Source of the DNA: Methanoregulaceae archaeon UBA467
Lineage (GTDB): Archaea; Halobacteriota; Methanomicrobia; Methanomicrobiales; Methanospirillaceae
Assembly (NCBI GenBank): GCA_002503825.1
Contig: DASP01000012.1
Location: 196,126 to 260,125 of the forward strand
Length of the DNA stretch: 64,000 nucleotides
Direction of reading: 5' to 3'
Of this stretch, positions 9,977 to 18,446 are shown piece by piece; position 1 is the stretch's first letter; each line of letters starts with the position of its first letter. The notes beneath the pieces are model-generated. The model had not been told where the DNA came from and searched no databases. It worked only from the letters and a program-made list of their open reading frames with translations. The translations under genes and the position numbers were made by a program.

Positions 9977-10789
9977 ATGAACAACAAAAAGGATGCCTAT
10001 GTCCACGGCTATTCTCAGCGTGAAGCGGAACGGCTGCTTGACCAGGGACGGACGCTCACCGGTCTTCTCCACCATGACACCCGGTACCCGCCCGGGAGCA
10101 GGGTGCTCGAGGCCGGATGCGGTGTCGGGGCCCAGACCGTAACGCTTGCATCACTGAGCCCGGAGGCGGAATTCACCTCTGTCGACTGCTCGGAACGCTC
10201 GTTAGCAGAGGCGGAAAGGCGGGTCAGGGACGCAGGATTAAAAAATGTCCGGTTTTGTCAGGCAGATATATTTGACCTGCCGTTTGAAACCGGGAGTTTC
10301 GATCACGTCTTTGTCTGCTTCGTGCTCGAACACTTTGGCAACCCGGAAGCGGCGCTTGCATCGCTGAAGCGGGTCCTCGCTCCCGGCGGGACTATCACGG
10401 TGATCGAAGGCGACCACGGTTCCACGTTTTTCCATCCCGACAGCCCGTATGCCATGAAAGCGATCGACTGCCTCGTGACCCTCCAGCGCGAGATGGGCGG
10501 GAACTCCCTTATCGGGAGAGAGATTTACCCGTTGATGACGAATGCCGGGTTTACCGGTGTTATAGTCTCGCCACGGATGGTATACGTGGATGCCTCCCGT
10601 CCTGACCTTGTGGAGGGGTTCATAAAGCAGACCTTCACCGCCATGGTTGAGGGGGTCAGGGACCCCGCCATCCGGACGGGCCTGATCAGCGAGAGCGACT
10701 GGGATCTCGGCATCGCCGACCTGTACCGTACTGCTGAACCGGATGGAGTATTCTGTTACACGTTCTTCAAGGGGACCGGCGTGAAGTGA
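9977..10789 (+). CDS. Class I SAM-dependent methyltransferase (UbiE/Methyltransf_11-like)
   Basis: A 270-residue cytoplasmic methyltransferase. Motif I is VLEAGCGVGAQT (about 42-53), the acidic end of the second strand is SVDCS, motif II is QADIFDLPFETGSFDHVF and motif III is LAPGGTITVIEG. The roughly 90-residue C-terminal extension is helical and should define the substrate, which cannot be read from sequence. It is divergently arranged from the serpin, with about 150 bases between the starts that must hold both promoters. AAAGGA lies eight bases before the ATG and can serve as ribosome binding site. Confidence 0.9.
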   Translation: MNNKKDAYVHGYSQREAERLLDQGRTLTGLLHHDTRYPPGSRVLEAGCGVGAQTVTLASLSPEAEFTSVDCSERSLAEAERRVRDAGLKNVRFCQADIFDLPFETGSFDHVFVCFVLEHFGNPEAALASLKRVLAPGGTITVIEGDHGSTFFHPDSPYAMKAIDCLVTLQREMGGNSLIGREIYPLMTNAGFTGVIVSPRMVYVDASRPDLVEGFIKQTFTAMVEGVRDPAIRTGLISESDWDLGIADLYRTAEPDGVFCYTFFKGTGVK

Positions 10790-10880
10790 GACTTCACTTT
10801 CATAGTTCAAACGCCCGGACCGGGTGGTTCATTCAGACCGGGGATAAAAAAAAGAGGGGCATCCGGTCAGCATTGCCGCC

Positions 10881-11132
10881 TCATTCTGCCCTTTTCCTGA
10901 AGAAAATGATGTACAGCCCGGTTGCAATGACCGCGATAAAAAACAGCGATTGCACGAGGGGAATGAACTCCGTTGAGAACCAGAGTGAGATCACCTGCTG
11001 GATCGATATATACAACTGGAACAGGGCGATAAAGACAAACAGGAGTATCATCCCGTAGACCCATGGGATCAGGTCTGACCGGGAGAATTTCGGACGCTTG
11101 TCTTTTGGTGGCGTAGGAATATCATCTGTCAT
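10881..11132 (-). CDS. Small two-helix membrane protein
   Basis: An 83-residue protein with a charged N-terminus (residues 1-20) and two hydrophobic segments, about 24-46 (PWVYGMILLFVFIALFQLY) and 58-77, ending FFRKRAE. It starts three bases after the stop of the PGF-CTERM gene and is therefore its operon partner. I do not recognise a family. A run of T on the minus strand downstream (opposite 10846-10853) is a likely terminator for the pair. Confidence 0.8.
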   Translation of the reverse strand: MTDDIPTPPKDKRPKFSRSDLIPWVYGMILLFVFIALFQLYISIQQVISLWFSTEFIPLVQSLFFIAVIATGLYIIFFRKRAE

Positions 11133-11135
11133 TTT

Positions 11136-12104
11136 TTAGTTCCTCCTTGCAAGGATCAGGATTCCGCCGGCGACTGCAGCAAGTGCAAGCAGTGCCCCGA
11201 ACCCGGGTGTGCGAGTCGGTACGGGATACCCTCCCGCGGACATCGGCTGGACATCGGGTTGTGTCTTTGTAATGAAAGCGCTGGTATCGATACTCCGGGT
11301 CGTAAACTGCGTCCCTGCCGGGATCGTCGTTCCGGGCCTGAGCTGAATAAGTCCCTGCCCCTCTTTTACAATCGTCCCGTTATTCCAGATCATAACATCA
11401 ACTTCGTAGTTGTACTGGTCGGGAACGGTAATGGTAACCCCCCTGATGACCGTCGACTCAGGCGGAATTTCTGCAACCGTCACCCACTGGCGGTCTGCAG
11501 TAAGACGGGCATCCTTTTCCCGGGCCCGGATCTCCACGTCGTACGGGAGGGAGGGCTGGTTCCCGGTATTGGTGAAATAGATCTCAACGTCGATAATTGC
11601 CTTCCCGTCCGAAATACCCTTCACCATAAAGTCCATATCACGTATTTCGATCCCGTTTCTTTCGCGGTCTGCCGGCAGGCGTTCAAGTCCCGAGATGGTG
11701 AGGCTGCCTGACGCTTTCCAGATATCTTTTTCAAAGACCGACACTTCAAGCCGGTACGAGCCTTTCTTTGGCAGGAGCACCTGCTGCGAGACCATCACTG
11801 TCCCGGACCTCCCGATCGTTCCTGTCGCCGAGGTCTGTTCTTCGACAAGGAGACTGGTCTGAACGTCGTAGACCCGCAACAGGACCGTTGCAGGTCCCTG
11901 CGGGAACCCGTACAGGTTTTCAATGGTGCTGGTGACATTGAAGACTGCTGTTGCCGGCCCGACCCGGTCTGCTGCGACATGGACCTCTTTCACCTGGAGG
12001 ACACTTTCCTTGAGGCATCCTGCAGAAAGGATGGCGCAGAAGAGGATTAGCAGGGCAAGTGCAGTGACAAGAACCGGCCGCCGGCCACATAACGATGTCA
12101 TCAT
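11136..12104 (-). CDS. PGF-CTERM surface protein with N-terminal lipobox
   Basis: The start is placed at the ATG pair at 12104/12101 (MMTSLCGRRP); the frame is open to 12209 but the upstream residues do not look like a signal. The 322-residue product has a hydrophobic signal ending ILSAGC, a lipobox, followed by beta-rich domains (VFNVTSTIENLYGFPQG, then IDVEIYFTNTGNQPSLPYDV) resembling immunoglobulin-like or DUF7490-type repeats. The C-terminus PTRTPGFGALLALAAVAG plus ILILARRN is a PGF-CTERM signal, recognised by archaeosortase A. Having both a lipobox and a sorting signal is unusual. It is cotranscribed with the 83-residue membrane protein downstream. Probably an envelope or S-layer-associated protein. 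Confidence 0.85.
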   Translation of the reverse strand: MMTSLCGRRPVLVTALALLILFCAILSAGCLKESVLQVKEVHVAADRVGPATAVFNVTSTIENLYGFPQGPATVLLRVYDVQTSLLVEEQTSATGTIGRSGTVMVSQQVLLPKKGSYRLEVSVFEKDIWKASGSLTISGLERLPADRERNGIEIRDMDFMVKGISDGKAIIDVEIYFTNTGNQPSLPYDVEIRAREKDARLTADRQWVTVAEIPPESTVIRGVTITVPDQYNYEVDVMIWNNGTIVKEGQGLIQLRPGTTIPAGTQFTTRSIDTSAFITKTQPDVQPMSAGGYPVPTRTPGFGALLALAAVAGGILILARRN

Positions 12105-12254
12105 GAGTCCTTTATCCAGAGAGTAAAATAAATTATTGCTATTTAATCCGGGGCTGCAATGCCGTTCCATCTTCCCGGACGGGTCCGCGGGGAAAAGACC
12201 GGCATCCAATAGATTTATTCAGTGATTTTTCTTTTATTTATGTGGTGACATACA

Positions 12255-12689
12255 ATGGATTTTACCGAATGCGTGAAATTCGCAAATGAAAACCCGGTGA
12301 CCTATATCGCAACCGCCGACGGCGACCAGCCCAGGGTCAGGGCATTCGCCATGTGGTTTGCAGACAGCACCGGTTTTTATTACCACACGGGAACCCCGAA
12401 GAGCGTGTACGGGCAGCTTGTGAAGAACCCGAACGTCGAGCTCTGTTTCTATGCCCCTGGAACCGATGGGGCAGGAAAGATGATGCGGGTGTCCGGGAAA
12501 ATCGAGTTCCTCGAGGACACGGCCCTGATGGAACGGCTTTACCAGGACCGGCCGTGGGTCAGAGACCTGCTGGCAGCAGCCCCGAAGGACGGGAAGCTTG
12601 CAATGTTCCGGATCGCCCATGGTGAAGCATACTTCTGGACGATGGAATACAACATGCGGGAGGCACAGATACCCCGCGTGAAATTCTGA
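12255..12689 (+). CDS. Pyridoxamine 5'-phosphate oxidase-fold (PPOX) flavoprotein
   Basis: A 144-residue split-barrel flavin-binding protein. The motifs YIATADGDQPRVRAFAMWF, FYYHTGTPKSVYGQLVKNP and VELCFYAP follow the PPOX/DUF447-like order in which the second strand and the K-x-V-x-x-x-L-x-x-x-P helix contact flavin (FMN, or F420 in some archaeal members). It is the size of a single-domain family member. The reaction is unknown. A strong poly-T terminator follows directly, so it is monocistronic. Confidence 0.88.
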   Translation: MDFTECVKFANENPVTYIATADGDQPRVRAFAMWFADSTGFYYHTGTPKSVYGQLVKNPNVELCFYAPGTDGAGKMMRVSGKIEFLEDTALMERLYQDRPWVRDLLAAAPKDGKLAMFRIAHGEAYFWTMEYNMREAQIPRVKF

Positions 12690-12690
12690 A

Positions 12691-12710
12691 TTTTTTTTTC
12701 CTTTTATTTT
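12691..12710 (+). terminator. Poly-T terminator after PPOX gene
   Basis: Nine T then two further T-rich runs begin two bases after the TGA stop, a typical archaeal U-rich termination signal. Confidence 0.6.
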
Positions 12711-13213
12711 CACGTCCTGCAGTTTAGCCTGTTTGCCCTGTCTGCTCCTGCCTTCTTACAGAAGACAGCCATGAAACATCAGGTACATGCGGAATAGAAT
12801 ATAGAGAACATTCATGAGAAGCCCCTGACCGGACCCGGGGGGAGGGACGGCCCTGCCTTCCGCGAATATATACACCCGGATGCCGTTGTGATCACCCCCT
12901 CCACTCCCGTCCGCATGGAAGAATCATTGTCGGGATACACAATTTTTTTATCCGGTATCCTCCAATGAATACATGTGATGGACAACCATGACAGACTGTT
13001 TTGTATATCCCAAAACAACATGCACCCTGTGCTCGCCTGAGTACACCTGCATATACTGAACCGATACTCAAATTAGTGAATACTCTGTTTTCCCCGCATC
13101 CGCTACCGGTGCCATACCCCGTTTCCCGGGATTTCCCAGGAGCACTTTACAATGGCAGACCTTCGTTCTCCAGGGAACCGGACCCGGCAGACGATCTATG
13201 GGTGAATTCTTCC
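12711..13213. other. Long ilvB leader region with a 17-codon upstream frame
   Basis: About 500 bases before ilvB. It contains a tiny frame at 13152-13205 (MADLRSPGNRTRQTIYG) preceded by AGGAG at about 13138, ending just before the ilvB ribosome binding site. It has no run of branched-chain codons, so a classical attenuator is not supported. A+T-rich patches near 12941-12952 and 13000-13080 may be the promoter. Nothing else recognised. Confidence 0.4.
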
Positions 13214-13219
13214 GGAGGA
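13214..13219 (+). promoter_or_regulatory. Ribosome binding site of ilvB
   Basis: GGAGGA lies five bases before the ATG at 13225. It decides the start in favour of MKSGARILVE over the in-frame ATG at 13198. Confidence 0.75.
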
Positions 13220-13224
13220 ATTCC

Positions 13225-14898
13225 ATGAAATCCGGTGCACGGATCCTTGTCGAGTCTCTCCACCGGCAGGGTGTCTCCACCATCTTCGGGTATCCCGGTG
13301 CAGCGGTCCTCCCGATATACGATGAACTGTATTCCTCGCCTGTCAGGCACATCCTCGTCAGGCACGAGCAGGCCGCCGCCCACGCCGCCGACGGGTACGC
13401 CCGTGCCAGCGGACAGACCGGGGTCTGCCTGGCGACATCCGGGCCGGGTGCCTGCAACCTCGTCACCGGGATTGCCACGGCATACATGGATTCGAGCCCG
13501 GTCATCGCCATAACAGGGCAGGTCGCCACGCACCTTATCGGGAACGACGCATTCCAGGAAGCCGATATCACTGGAATCACCATGCCGGTCACGAAACACA
13601 GCTACCTCGTGAAACGGACGGAAGACCTTGGGGGCGTGATCATGGAGGCATTCCATATTGCAGGGTCAGGCAGGAAAGGACCGGTCCTCGTCGATATCCC
13701 GAAAGATGTGAGTATGAACCGGATCTCCCATGACCCGTCTGGTGATGCCATCCACCCCCGTGGATACAGCCCGACAGTGAACGCAAACCGGCGACAGATT
13801 ACAAGAGCAGTCGATATGATAGCAAATGCAGAACGGCCGCTTATTTATGCAGGGGGTGGCGTCATTGCATCCGGTGCTTCAGGAGAACTCCTGCAGCTTG
13901 CCGAACTGATGATGATCCCGGTCACCTCCACGCTCATGGGGCTTGGCTGCATCCCTGGCGACCACCCGCTCAACCTCGGGATGCTCGGAATGCACGGGAC
14001 CGCCCAGGCGAACTACGCAGTGACGGGGTGCGACCTCCTCATCGCGATCGGCGCCAGGTTTGACGACAGGGTGACAGGAAAGATCGAGGCATTCGCTCCT
14101 CGTGCACAGGTGATCCATGTGGATATCGACCCTGCAGAGATCGGAAAGAACCGCGAGGCACACCTGCCAGTCGTCGGAGACTGCCGGGATGTGCTTCTCC
14201 ACCTCTGTTCGCACCTGCAGAAGGGCAAAACAGGGGATTCCTGGCAGCAGACCATTGCCGGGTGGAAACAGCAGTACCGGCCCGTGTACGGGGGCGACGG
14301 ATTCCTCCACCCGCAGGACATTATCAGGGCAATAAGCGATATGCTCGGCGGGAATTCGGTGATCGTCACCGAGGTCGGGCAGCACCAGATGTGGACTGCA
14401 CAACATTACTGTTTCCGCTCTCCACGGCAGCTGATCACGTCAGGCGGGCTTGGGACGATGGGATTCGGCCTACCTGCCGCAATGGGGGCTCATTATGCCC
14501 GCCCTGAAGTGCCGGTCATCGATATATCCGGAGACGGGAGCCTGCAGATGAATATCCAGGAGTTCGGGACAATCGCCCAGTACAACATTCCGGTGAAGAT
14601 CATGGTCATGAACAATATGTTCCTCGGCATGGTGAGGCAGTGGCAGGAACTTTTCCATGACCGGAGGTACTCGTTTACCGAGCTTCCTCCCGTTGATTTT
14701 GTCAGGATTGCCGAGGCGTACGGGATTGGAGGGATGAAGGTGGAATCATGCGACGAAGTGGTTCCTGCCGTTGAGACCGCACTTTCAACAGACGGTCCGT
14801 TCCTCATCGATTTTCGGATCGAGCGGGAGGAAAATGTTTTTCCCATGGTCCCGGCCGGAGCTGCGGTCAACGAGATGATGGGGGTCCGGCGGCAATGA
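13225..14898 (+). CDS. ilvB: Acetolactate synthase large (catalytic) subunit
   Basis: A 557-residue thiamine diphosphate enzyme that condenses two pyruvates to 2-acetolactate, or pyruvate and 2-oxobutyrate, the first common step of valine, leucine and isoleucine synthesis. The N-terminal ThDP pyrimidine-binding domain has FGYPGAAVLPIYDEL with the catalytic Glu in VRHEQAAAHAADGYARASG. The central FAD-binding domain contains FDDRVTGKIEAFAP. The C-terminal domain has the Mg-ThDP motif GDGSLQMNIQEFGTIAQYN, a GDG-to-NN stretch typical of the family. The length is normal. The regulatory subunit gene follows 70 bases downstream in the same orientation. The start is set by the GGAGGA at 13214. Confidence 0.97.
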   Translation: MKSGARILVESLHRQGVSTIFGYPGAAVLPIYDELYSSPVRHILVRHEQAAAHAADGYARASGQTGVCLATSGPGACNLVTGIATAYMDSSPVIAITGQVATHLIGNDAFQEADITGITMPVTKHSYLVKRTEDLGGVIMEAFHIAGSGRKGPVLVDIPKDVSMNRISHDPSGDAIHPRGYSPTVNANRRQITRAVDMIANAERPLIYAGGGVIASGASGELLQLAELMMIPVTSTLMGLGCIPGDHPLNLGMLGMHGTAQANYAVTGCDLLIAIGARFDDRVTGKIEAFAPRAQVIHVDIDPAEIGKNREAHLPVVGDCRDVLLHLCSHLQKGKTGDSWQQTIAGWKQQYRPVYGGDGFLHPQDIIRAISDMLGGNSVIVTEVGQHQMWTAQHYCFRSPRQLITSGGLGTMGFGLPAAMGAHYARPEVPVIDISGDGSLQMNIQEFGTIAQYNIPVKIMVMNNMFLGMVRQWQELFHDRRYSFTELPPVDFVRIAEAYGIGGMKVESCDEVVPAVETALSTDGPFLIDFRIEREENVFPMVPAGAAVNEMMGVRRQ

Positions 14899-14968
14899 CC
14901 GTGATTACCCCGTGGTTCGTCGTTCGATACGATCCCAGGCACACCACGCTGAGGGAGGCGATACGGCT

Positions 14969-15460
14969 ATGACCCTGCATACGCTGAGTATCCTTGTCGA
15001 AGACCACCCCGGCGCACTTTCACGTATATCTGGGTTATTCTCGCGTCGCGGCTATAATATCGGGAGCCTTGCCGTAGGCCCGTGCGAGAGTGCCGGCCTG
15101 AGCAGGATTACGATTACGGTCACCGGCGACGACGCACAGGTCGAACAGGTGAGAAAGCAGGCGAGCAAGCTGATCGATGTGATCAGGGTGTCTGATATGA
15201 CCGGGACACCGCGGGTGGAACGTGAACTGGCGCTTATCCGGGTGACCGCCGGTCCCGGGGCTCCACAGGCTGAGATCATGCAGATCGCACAGACATTCCA
15301 GGCCGCGGTCGTTGATATCGGGAGTGCATCGGTCCTTCTCGAGGTGACCGGGGATACCGGAAAGATCGATGCGACCGAGCGGCTCCTCCGGCGGTACGGG
15401 GTCAGGGAGTGTACACGGACCGGGAAGATTGCCGCCCGCAGGGAGGAGAAGGACACCTGA
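14969..15460 (+). CDS. ilvN: Acetolactate synthase small (regulatory) subunit
   Basis: A 163-residue ACT-domain protein. MTLHTLSILVEDHPGALSRI is the first ACT strand-helix unit, with the GLFSRRGYNIGSLAVGP segment that binds the feedback inhibitor valine in IlvN/IlvH. A second ACT-like half follows from about residue 80. It activates IlvB and confers valine inhibition. The ATG at 14969 is preceded by GAGGGAGG, and the upstream in-frame extension to 14912 is not conserved-looking, so the shorter form is used. It forms an operon with ilvB. T-rich sequence after the stop may terminate transcription. Confidence 0.96.
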   Translation: MTLHTLSILVEDHPGALSRISGLFSRRGYNIGSLAVGPCESAGLSRITITVTGDDAQVEQVRKQASKLIDVIRVSDMTGTPRVERELALIRVTAGPGAPQAEIMQIAQTFQAAVVDIGSASVLLEVTGDTGKIDATERLLRRYGVRECTRTGKIAARREEKDT

Positions 15461-15742
15461 TTTTTTTCCATCGCGATTGTTGTACCGCAGGTTACATGTT
15501 CAACGCCCGGAACATTACCAGAAATACCGGGCAGGCAGAGTGCTCATACGCAGTGATACCGGGAAGCAGAACAGACCACCGTATGACAGGCCCCGTGATC
15601 GTTTATCGTGTATACCCGGGTTGTGAGAGAATTGCAGCGTTCCCCACCGCCCCTGTGAAAAGTCACTGGTAAAAAAGGCTACCGGCGCTGCCCCGCCACA
15701 TTTAACATCGCAGCATCCCAGGTACCTGGTGCAGGAGATCGG

Positions 15743-16456
15743 ATGGATATTCAAAATAGCATAAAGACACTTGCCGAATCACCAGGAACGGATTATTTTG
15801 GTATTGCAGACCTGTCAGGGGCCCGTGATTTCATCTTCAGGCAGGGAGGACCGGAGATAGCGAAGTACCCGGCCGGGGTTGTCATGGGTATCGTTCTGAA
15901 TGACACTCTCGTCGAACTGCTGCCTGACCGTGAGAAAAACGGGAATAGCATCCTGTACAAGCACCATGCCTATGATGTCGTGAATGCCGCTCTCGACCAG
16001 ATTGCCATGCGGGTGGCAAATACACTCCAGAGAGAGGGATATAGTGCATTACCCGTTGCTGCATCCCGGAGGACTGACGATGCCAGGATCTGCGGGCCGT
16101 TCTCTCACAAACTTGCCGCCCATCGTGCCGGTCTCGGGTGGATCGGCAAAAGCTGCCTGCTTATTACCCCGGACCACGGACCACGGGTCCGCTGGGTGAC
16201 CGTGCTCACCGATGCACCCCTGGCTCCGACGGGTTCACCCATGGAAACCAGGTGCGGAAACTGCACGGAATGTGTAACGGCCTGCCCGGTTCAGGCATTC
16301 ACGGGACGGTTGTTCGACGAGAACGAACCCAGGGAAGCCAGGTTTGATGCTGCGGCCTGCGACCTTTTTTTTAAGGACGAAGAGAAGCGGACCGGCGTTG
16401 CCGTGTGCGGTATGTGCCTCTGGGCGTGCCCGTTCGGGCGTGTAAAACGGAAATGA
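15743..16456 (+). CDS. 4Fe-4S double-cluster protein, QueG-like
   Basis: A 237-residue iron-sulphur protein. The N-terminal region resembles epoxyqueuosine reductase-like proteins (TDYFGIADLSGARDF, then HKLAAHRAGLGWIGKSCLL, where GLGWIGK is a family hallmark). Two cysteine groups, CGNCTECVTACP (about 170-181) and CGMCLWACPFG near the C-terminus, with an extra Cys about 15 residues before it, fit two 4Fe-4S clusters. Compared with bacterial QueG it is shorter, lacking the C-terminal HEAT-like part. Archaea use archaeosine rather than queuosine, so a different reductase role is likely. The start ATG has GGAG upstream. Not in an operon. Confidence 0.85.
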   Translation: MDIQNSIKTLAESPGTDYFGIADLSGARDFIFRQGGPEIAKYPAGVVMGIVLNDTLVELLPDREKNGNSILYKHHAYDVVNAALDQIAMRVANTLQREGYSALPVAASRRTDDARICGPFSHKLAAHRAGLGWIGKSCLLITPDHGPRVRWVTVLTDAPLAPTGSPMETRCGNCTECVTACPVQAFTGRLFDENEPREARFDAAACDLFFKDEEKRTGVAVCGMCLWACPFGRVKRK

Positions 16457-16760
16457 AAACTTTTACGTGAAATAATCGGGGAGCAAATGAAGATATGGCC
16501 GGATTTAACAGGGATACCTGCTGCCAGTTGACTTTTTTTCAGGGAACATCCGGTTTCAACTTCAGGGTCGTGTTTTACCGTTGCATACCGGATGTTCCGG
16601 CACCTCACCCCACTCCAATAGTCCAGGCATACTGAAGAACTCGATGAATCCCGGACGTGAGTACGATCCCGTAACAGTGTCTCTCCACCGGGACTTTTTC
16701 GGGAGTTCTTCAGTCAAGGGGATATGACATCAAGTCTAAATCCTGCATCACTCACCGCCC
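16457..16760. other. Convergent intergenic region
   Basis: About 300 bases between two converging genes. No open frame with recognisable content and no clear structure beyond short T-rich runs. Confidence 0.4.
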
Positions 16761-18236
16761 TTAATACTTAACTTCGCACGTAACGACCTGCGTACCATCG
16801 GAGAGGATGACCGGCATGAAGGCGACACCCTTTTCATCCCCGTTCCTGCACCGTACTGCAAATGTCCCGGCCGAGAGATCTCCTGCACCATGCAGATCCT
16901 GATTTAAGGCAGAAACCGCCTTCCGCCGATATTCGGGGTCGGGGAACGCCTTCTTAAACCACTCCTCCGGTGTCGGGATATCATCCTTTGTGTAGCCGAA
17001 AGTCTCGGTAAATTTCGGGTTAACAAGAGAGATACGGCCATCCCGGACAACCAGTGTTGCCGGGAGGACCCCGTTTGAGACCAGTTCCCTGAACCGGTCT
17101 TCACTCCTCGACAGCCGTTCCTCGGTAAGTCGCCGTGCAATTGCGATCGATGCCTGGCGGAGGAATGATTCGATTGCCTGCCGGTTTACGAGCTCCTCGT
17201 CCGGGTCGTGACAAATACCTACCACTCCGAAGAGCTGTTCCTGCCAGACCAGTCCGGTGAGATAGATCTTCCCGATGTTAAATTTTTGGAGAATGGCAGT
17301 ACAGACATCCATTGGAATCTGACCCACGCAATGTTCATAGAAGGAGATTTCCTCATCATCAAAGAAGGGGCGGAAACGCATCTCCCGCATGTTTTTGAGG
17401 GTCAAAGGACTCTCGAAGAACGGTGCGGTATAGAAGAATTCCATGACGGGAAAGGTCATCCCGACAAGGTCATGTCCAAGCAGACGTTTCACCCCGTCAC
17501 GGAATTCCTGATTAACAAGTGCACGCGCGAAAAAATGCCCTTTTACCTCGTCGAACGATTCTACATAATACCTCGGATTATGAGGGATGAGTTCAACCAG
17601 TCTGTCTGCGATATATGTGTAAATGTCCGCCTCAGGAGGAAGATCAACAAGCTCCATCGCGGTCCGGGCAAGAAACTCCATGTTCTTCAGGTGTCGTTTC
17701 CGCTCGGTGATGTCCTCGAACAGGATGGTGAGTCCCGGGTCCCCGTCCTCGAAGGTCGTCGGGATCAATTCCATTTTGTAATACCTCTCATCACTGCCGG
17801 TCCCTGAACGCAATTCAGTGATAACCTGCTGTTTCCCGGTCGATTCGATGACCCCGAGGGCCTCAGGCGTGGACACGATGGGGAGCTCCCCCTCACGGAG
17901 GTTCCTGCCGATCAGTTCCTGCTTTGTAAAACCGCTGAGGCTGATATACTGGTCGTTTGCCTGGACGACAGACAGGTCCTGGTCGACAATCAGGATAAAG
18001 TTCTTTGTAAAGCAGAGGAACGCCGAGAGCGGAACACGCTGGGCAAGCGAATAGACCCTCGCTGAACCGATCTGCCGGACCTCGACCTTCCCCTCGGCCC
18101 TGAGTATCTCAAGTTGTCTCCCTGTCGAATTCCGATGATTCCCTGTCTTTTTCGAAATGTCCGTGACGGTCATGCCCCGCGGGTTGTACTTCAGGGCTTT
18201 TAATATTGCAGCACTGGCATCGTCCCCCTCAGCCAT
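16761..18236 (-). CDS. HTH-PAS-GAF-PAS transcriptional sensor, copy 1
   Basis: A 491-residue one-component regulator. Residues 8-66 form a winged helix (ILKALKYNPRGMTVTDISKK through GKVEVRQIGSARVYSLAQ). A PAS domain follows (about 75-175, ending ILFEDITERKR), then a GAF-like domain (about 190-365, with KIYLTGLVWQEQLFGVVGIC) and a C-terminal PAS domain (about 375-485). There is no kinase core, so it should sense a ligand and act directly on DNA. The copy at 18447-19922 has the same length and order. The two are nearly identical in the DNA-binding and first PAS domains but clearly diverged in the GAF domain, which suggests a common operator and different signals. Its promoter matches that of copy 2. 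Confidence 0.9.
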   Translation of the reverse strand: MAEGDDASAAILKALKYNPRGMTVTDISKKTGNHRNSTGRQLEILRAEGKVEVRQIGSARVYSLAQRVPLSAFLCFTKNFILIVDQDLSVVQANDQYISLSGFTKQELIGRNLREGELPIVSTPEALGVIESTGKQQVITELRSGTGSDERYYKMELIPTTFEDGDPGLTILFEDITERKRHLKNMEFLARTAMELVDLPPEADIYTYIADRLVELIPHNPRYYVESFDEVKGHFFARALVNQEFRDGVKRLLGHDLVGMTFPVMEFFYTAPFFESPLTLKNMREMRFRPFFDDEEISFYEHCVGQIPMDVCTAILQKFNIGKIYLTGLVWQEQLFGVVGICHDPDEELVNRQAIESFLRQASIAIARRLTEERLSRSEDRFRELVSNGVLPATLVVRDGRISLVNPKFTETFGYTKDDIPTPEEWFKKAFPDPEYRRKAVSALNQDLHGAGDLSAGTFAVRCRNGDEKGVAFMPVILSDGTQVVTCEVKY

Positions 18237-18275
18237 AACCGAGTATTATAAAACAGCAATGATAAATCTTGCTTC
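18237..18275 (-). promoter_or_regulatory. Conserved promoter of regulator copy 1
   Basis: Read on the minus strand, AAGATTTATCATTGCTGTTT then TATAATACTCG precedes the ATG. The box TTTATC is centred about 28 bases before the ATG, the spacing of an archaeal TATA box for a nearly leaderless transcript. The same sequence precedes copy 2 and, partly, the truncated copy at 23.2 kb. Confidence 0.6.
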
Positions 18276-18446
18276 CAACCGATGTTTTCACATATCCAGG
18301 TTGATCTGAACAGTAAATTCTGTAACGCCGTAAAAAAAGGGTTTAATACCTTATCCTCATCCGGGATGAGAAGCTGAATCCACGCTACCAAAGGTTAAAC
18401 CCGGGCATGCAGACTGCCTTGAATGTACTCGAACATTTCACCAGCG

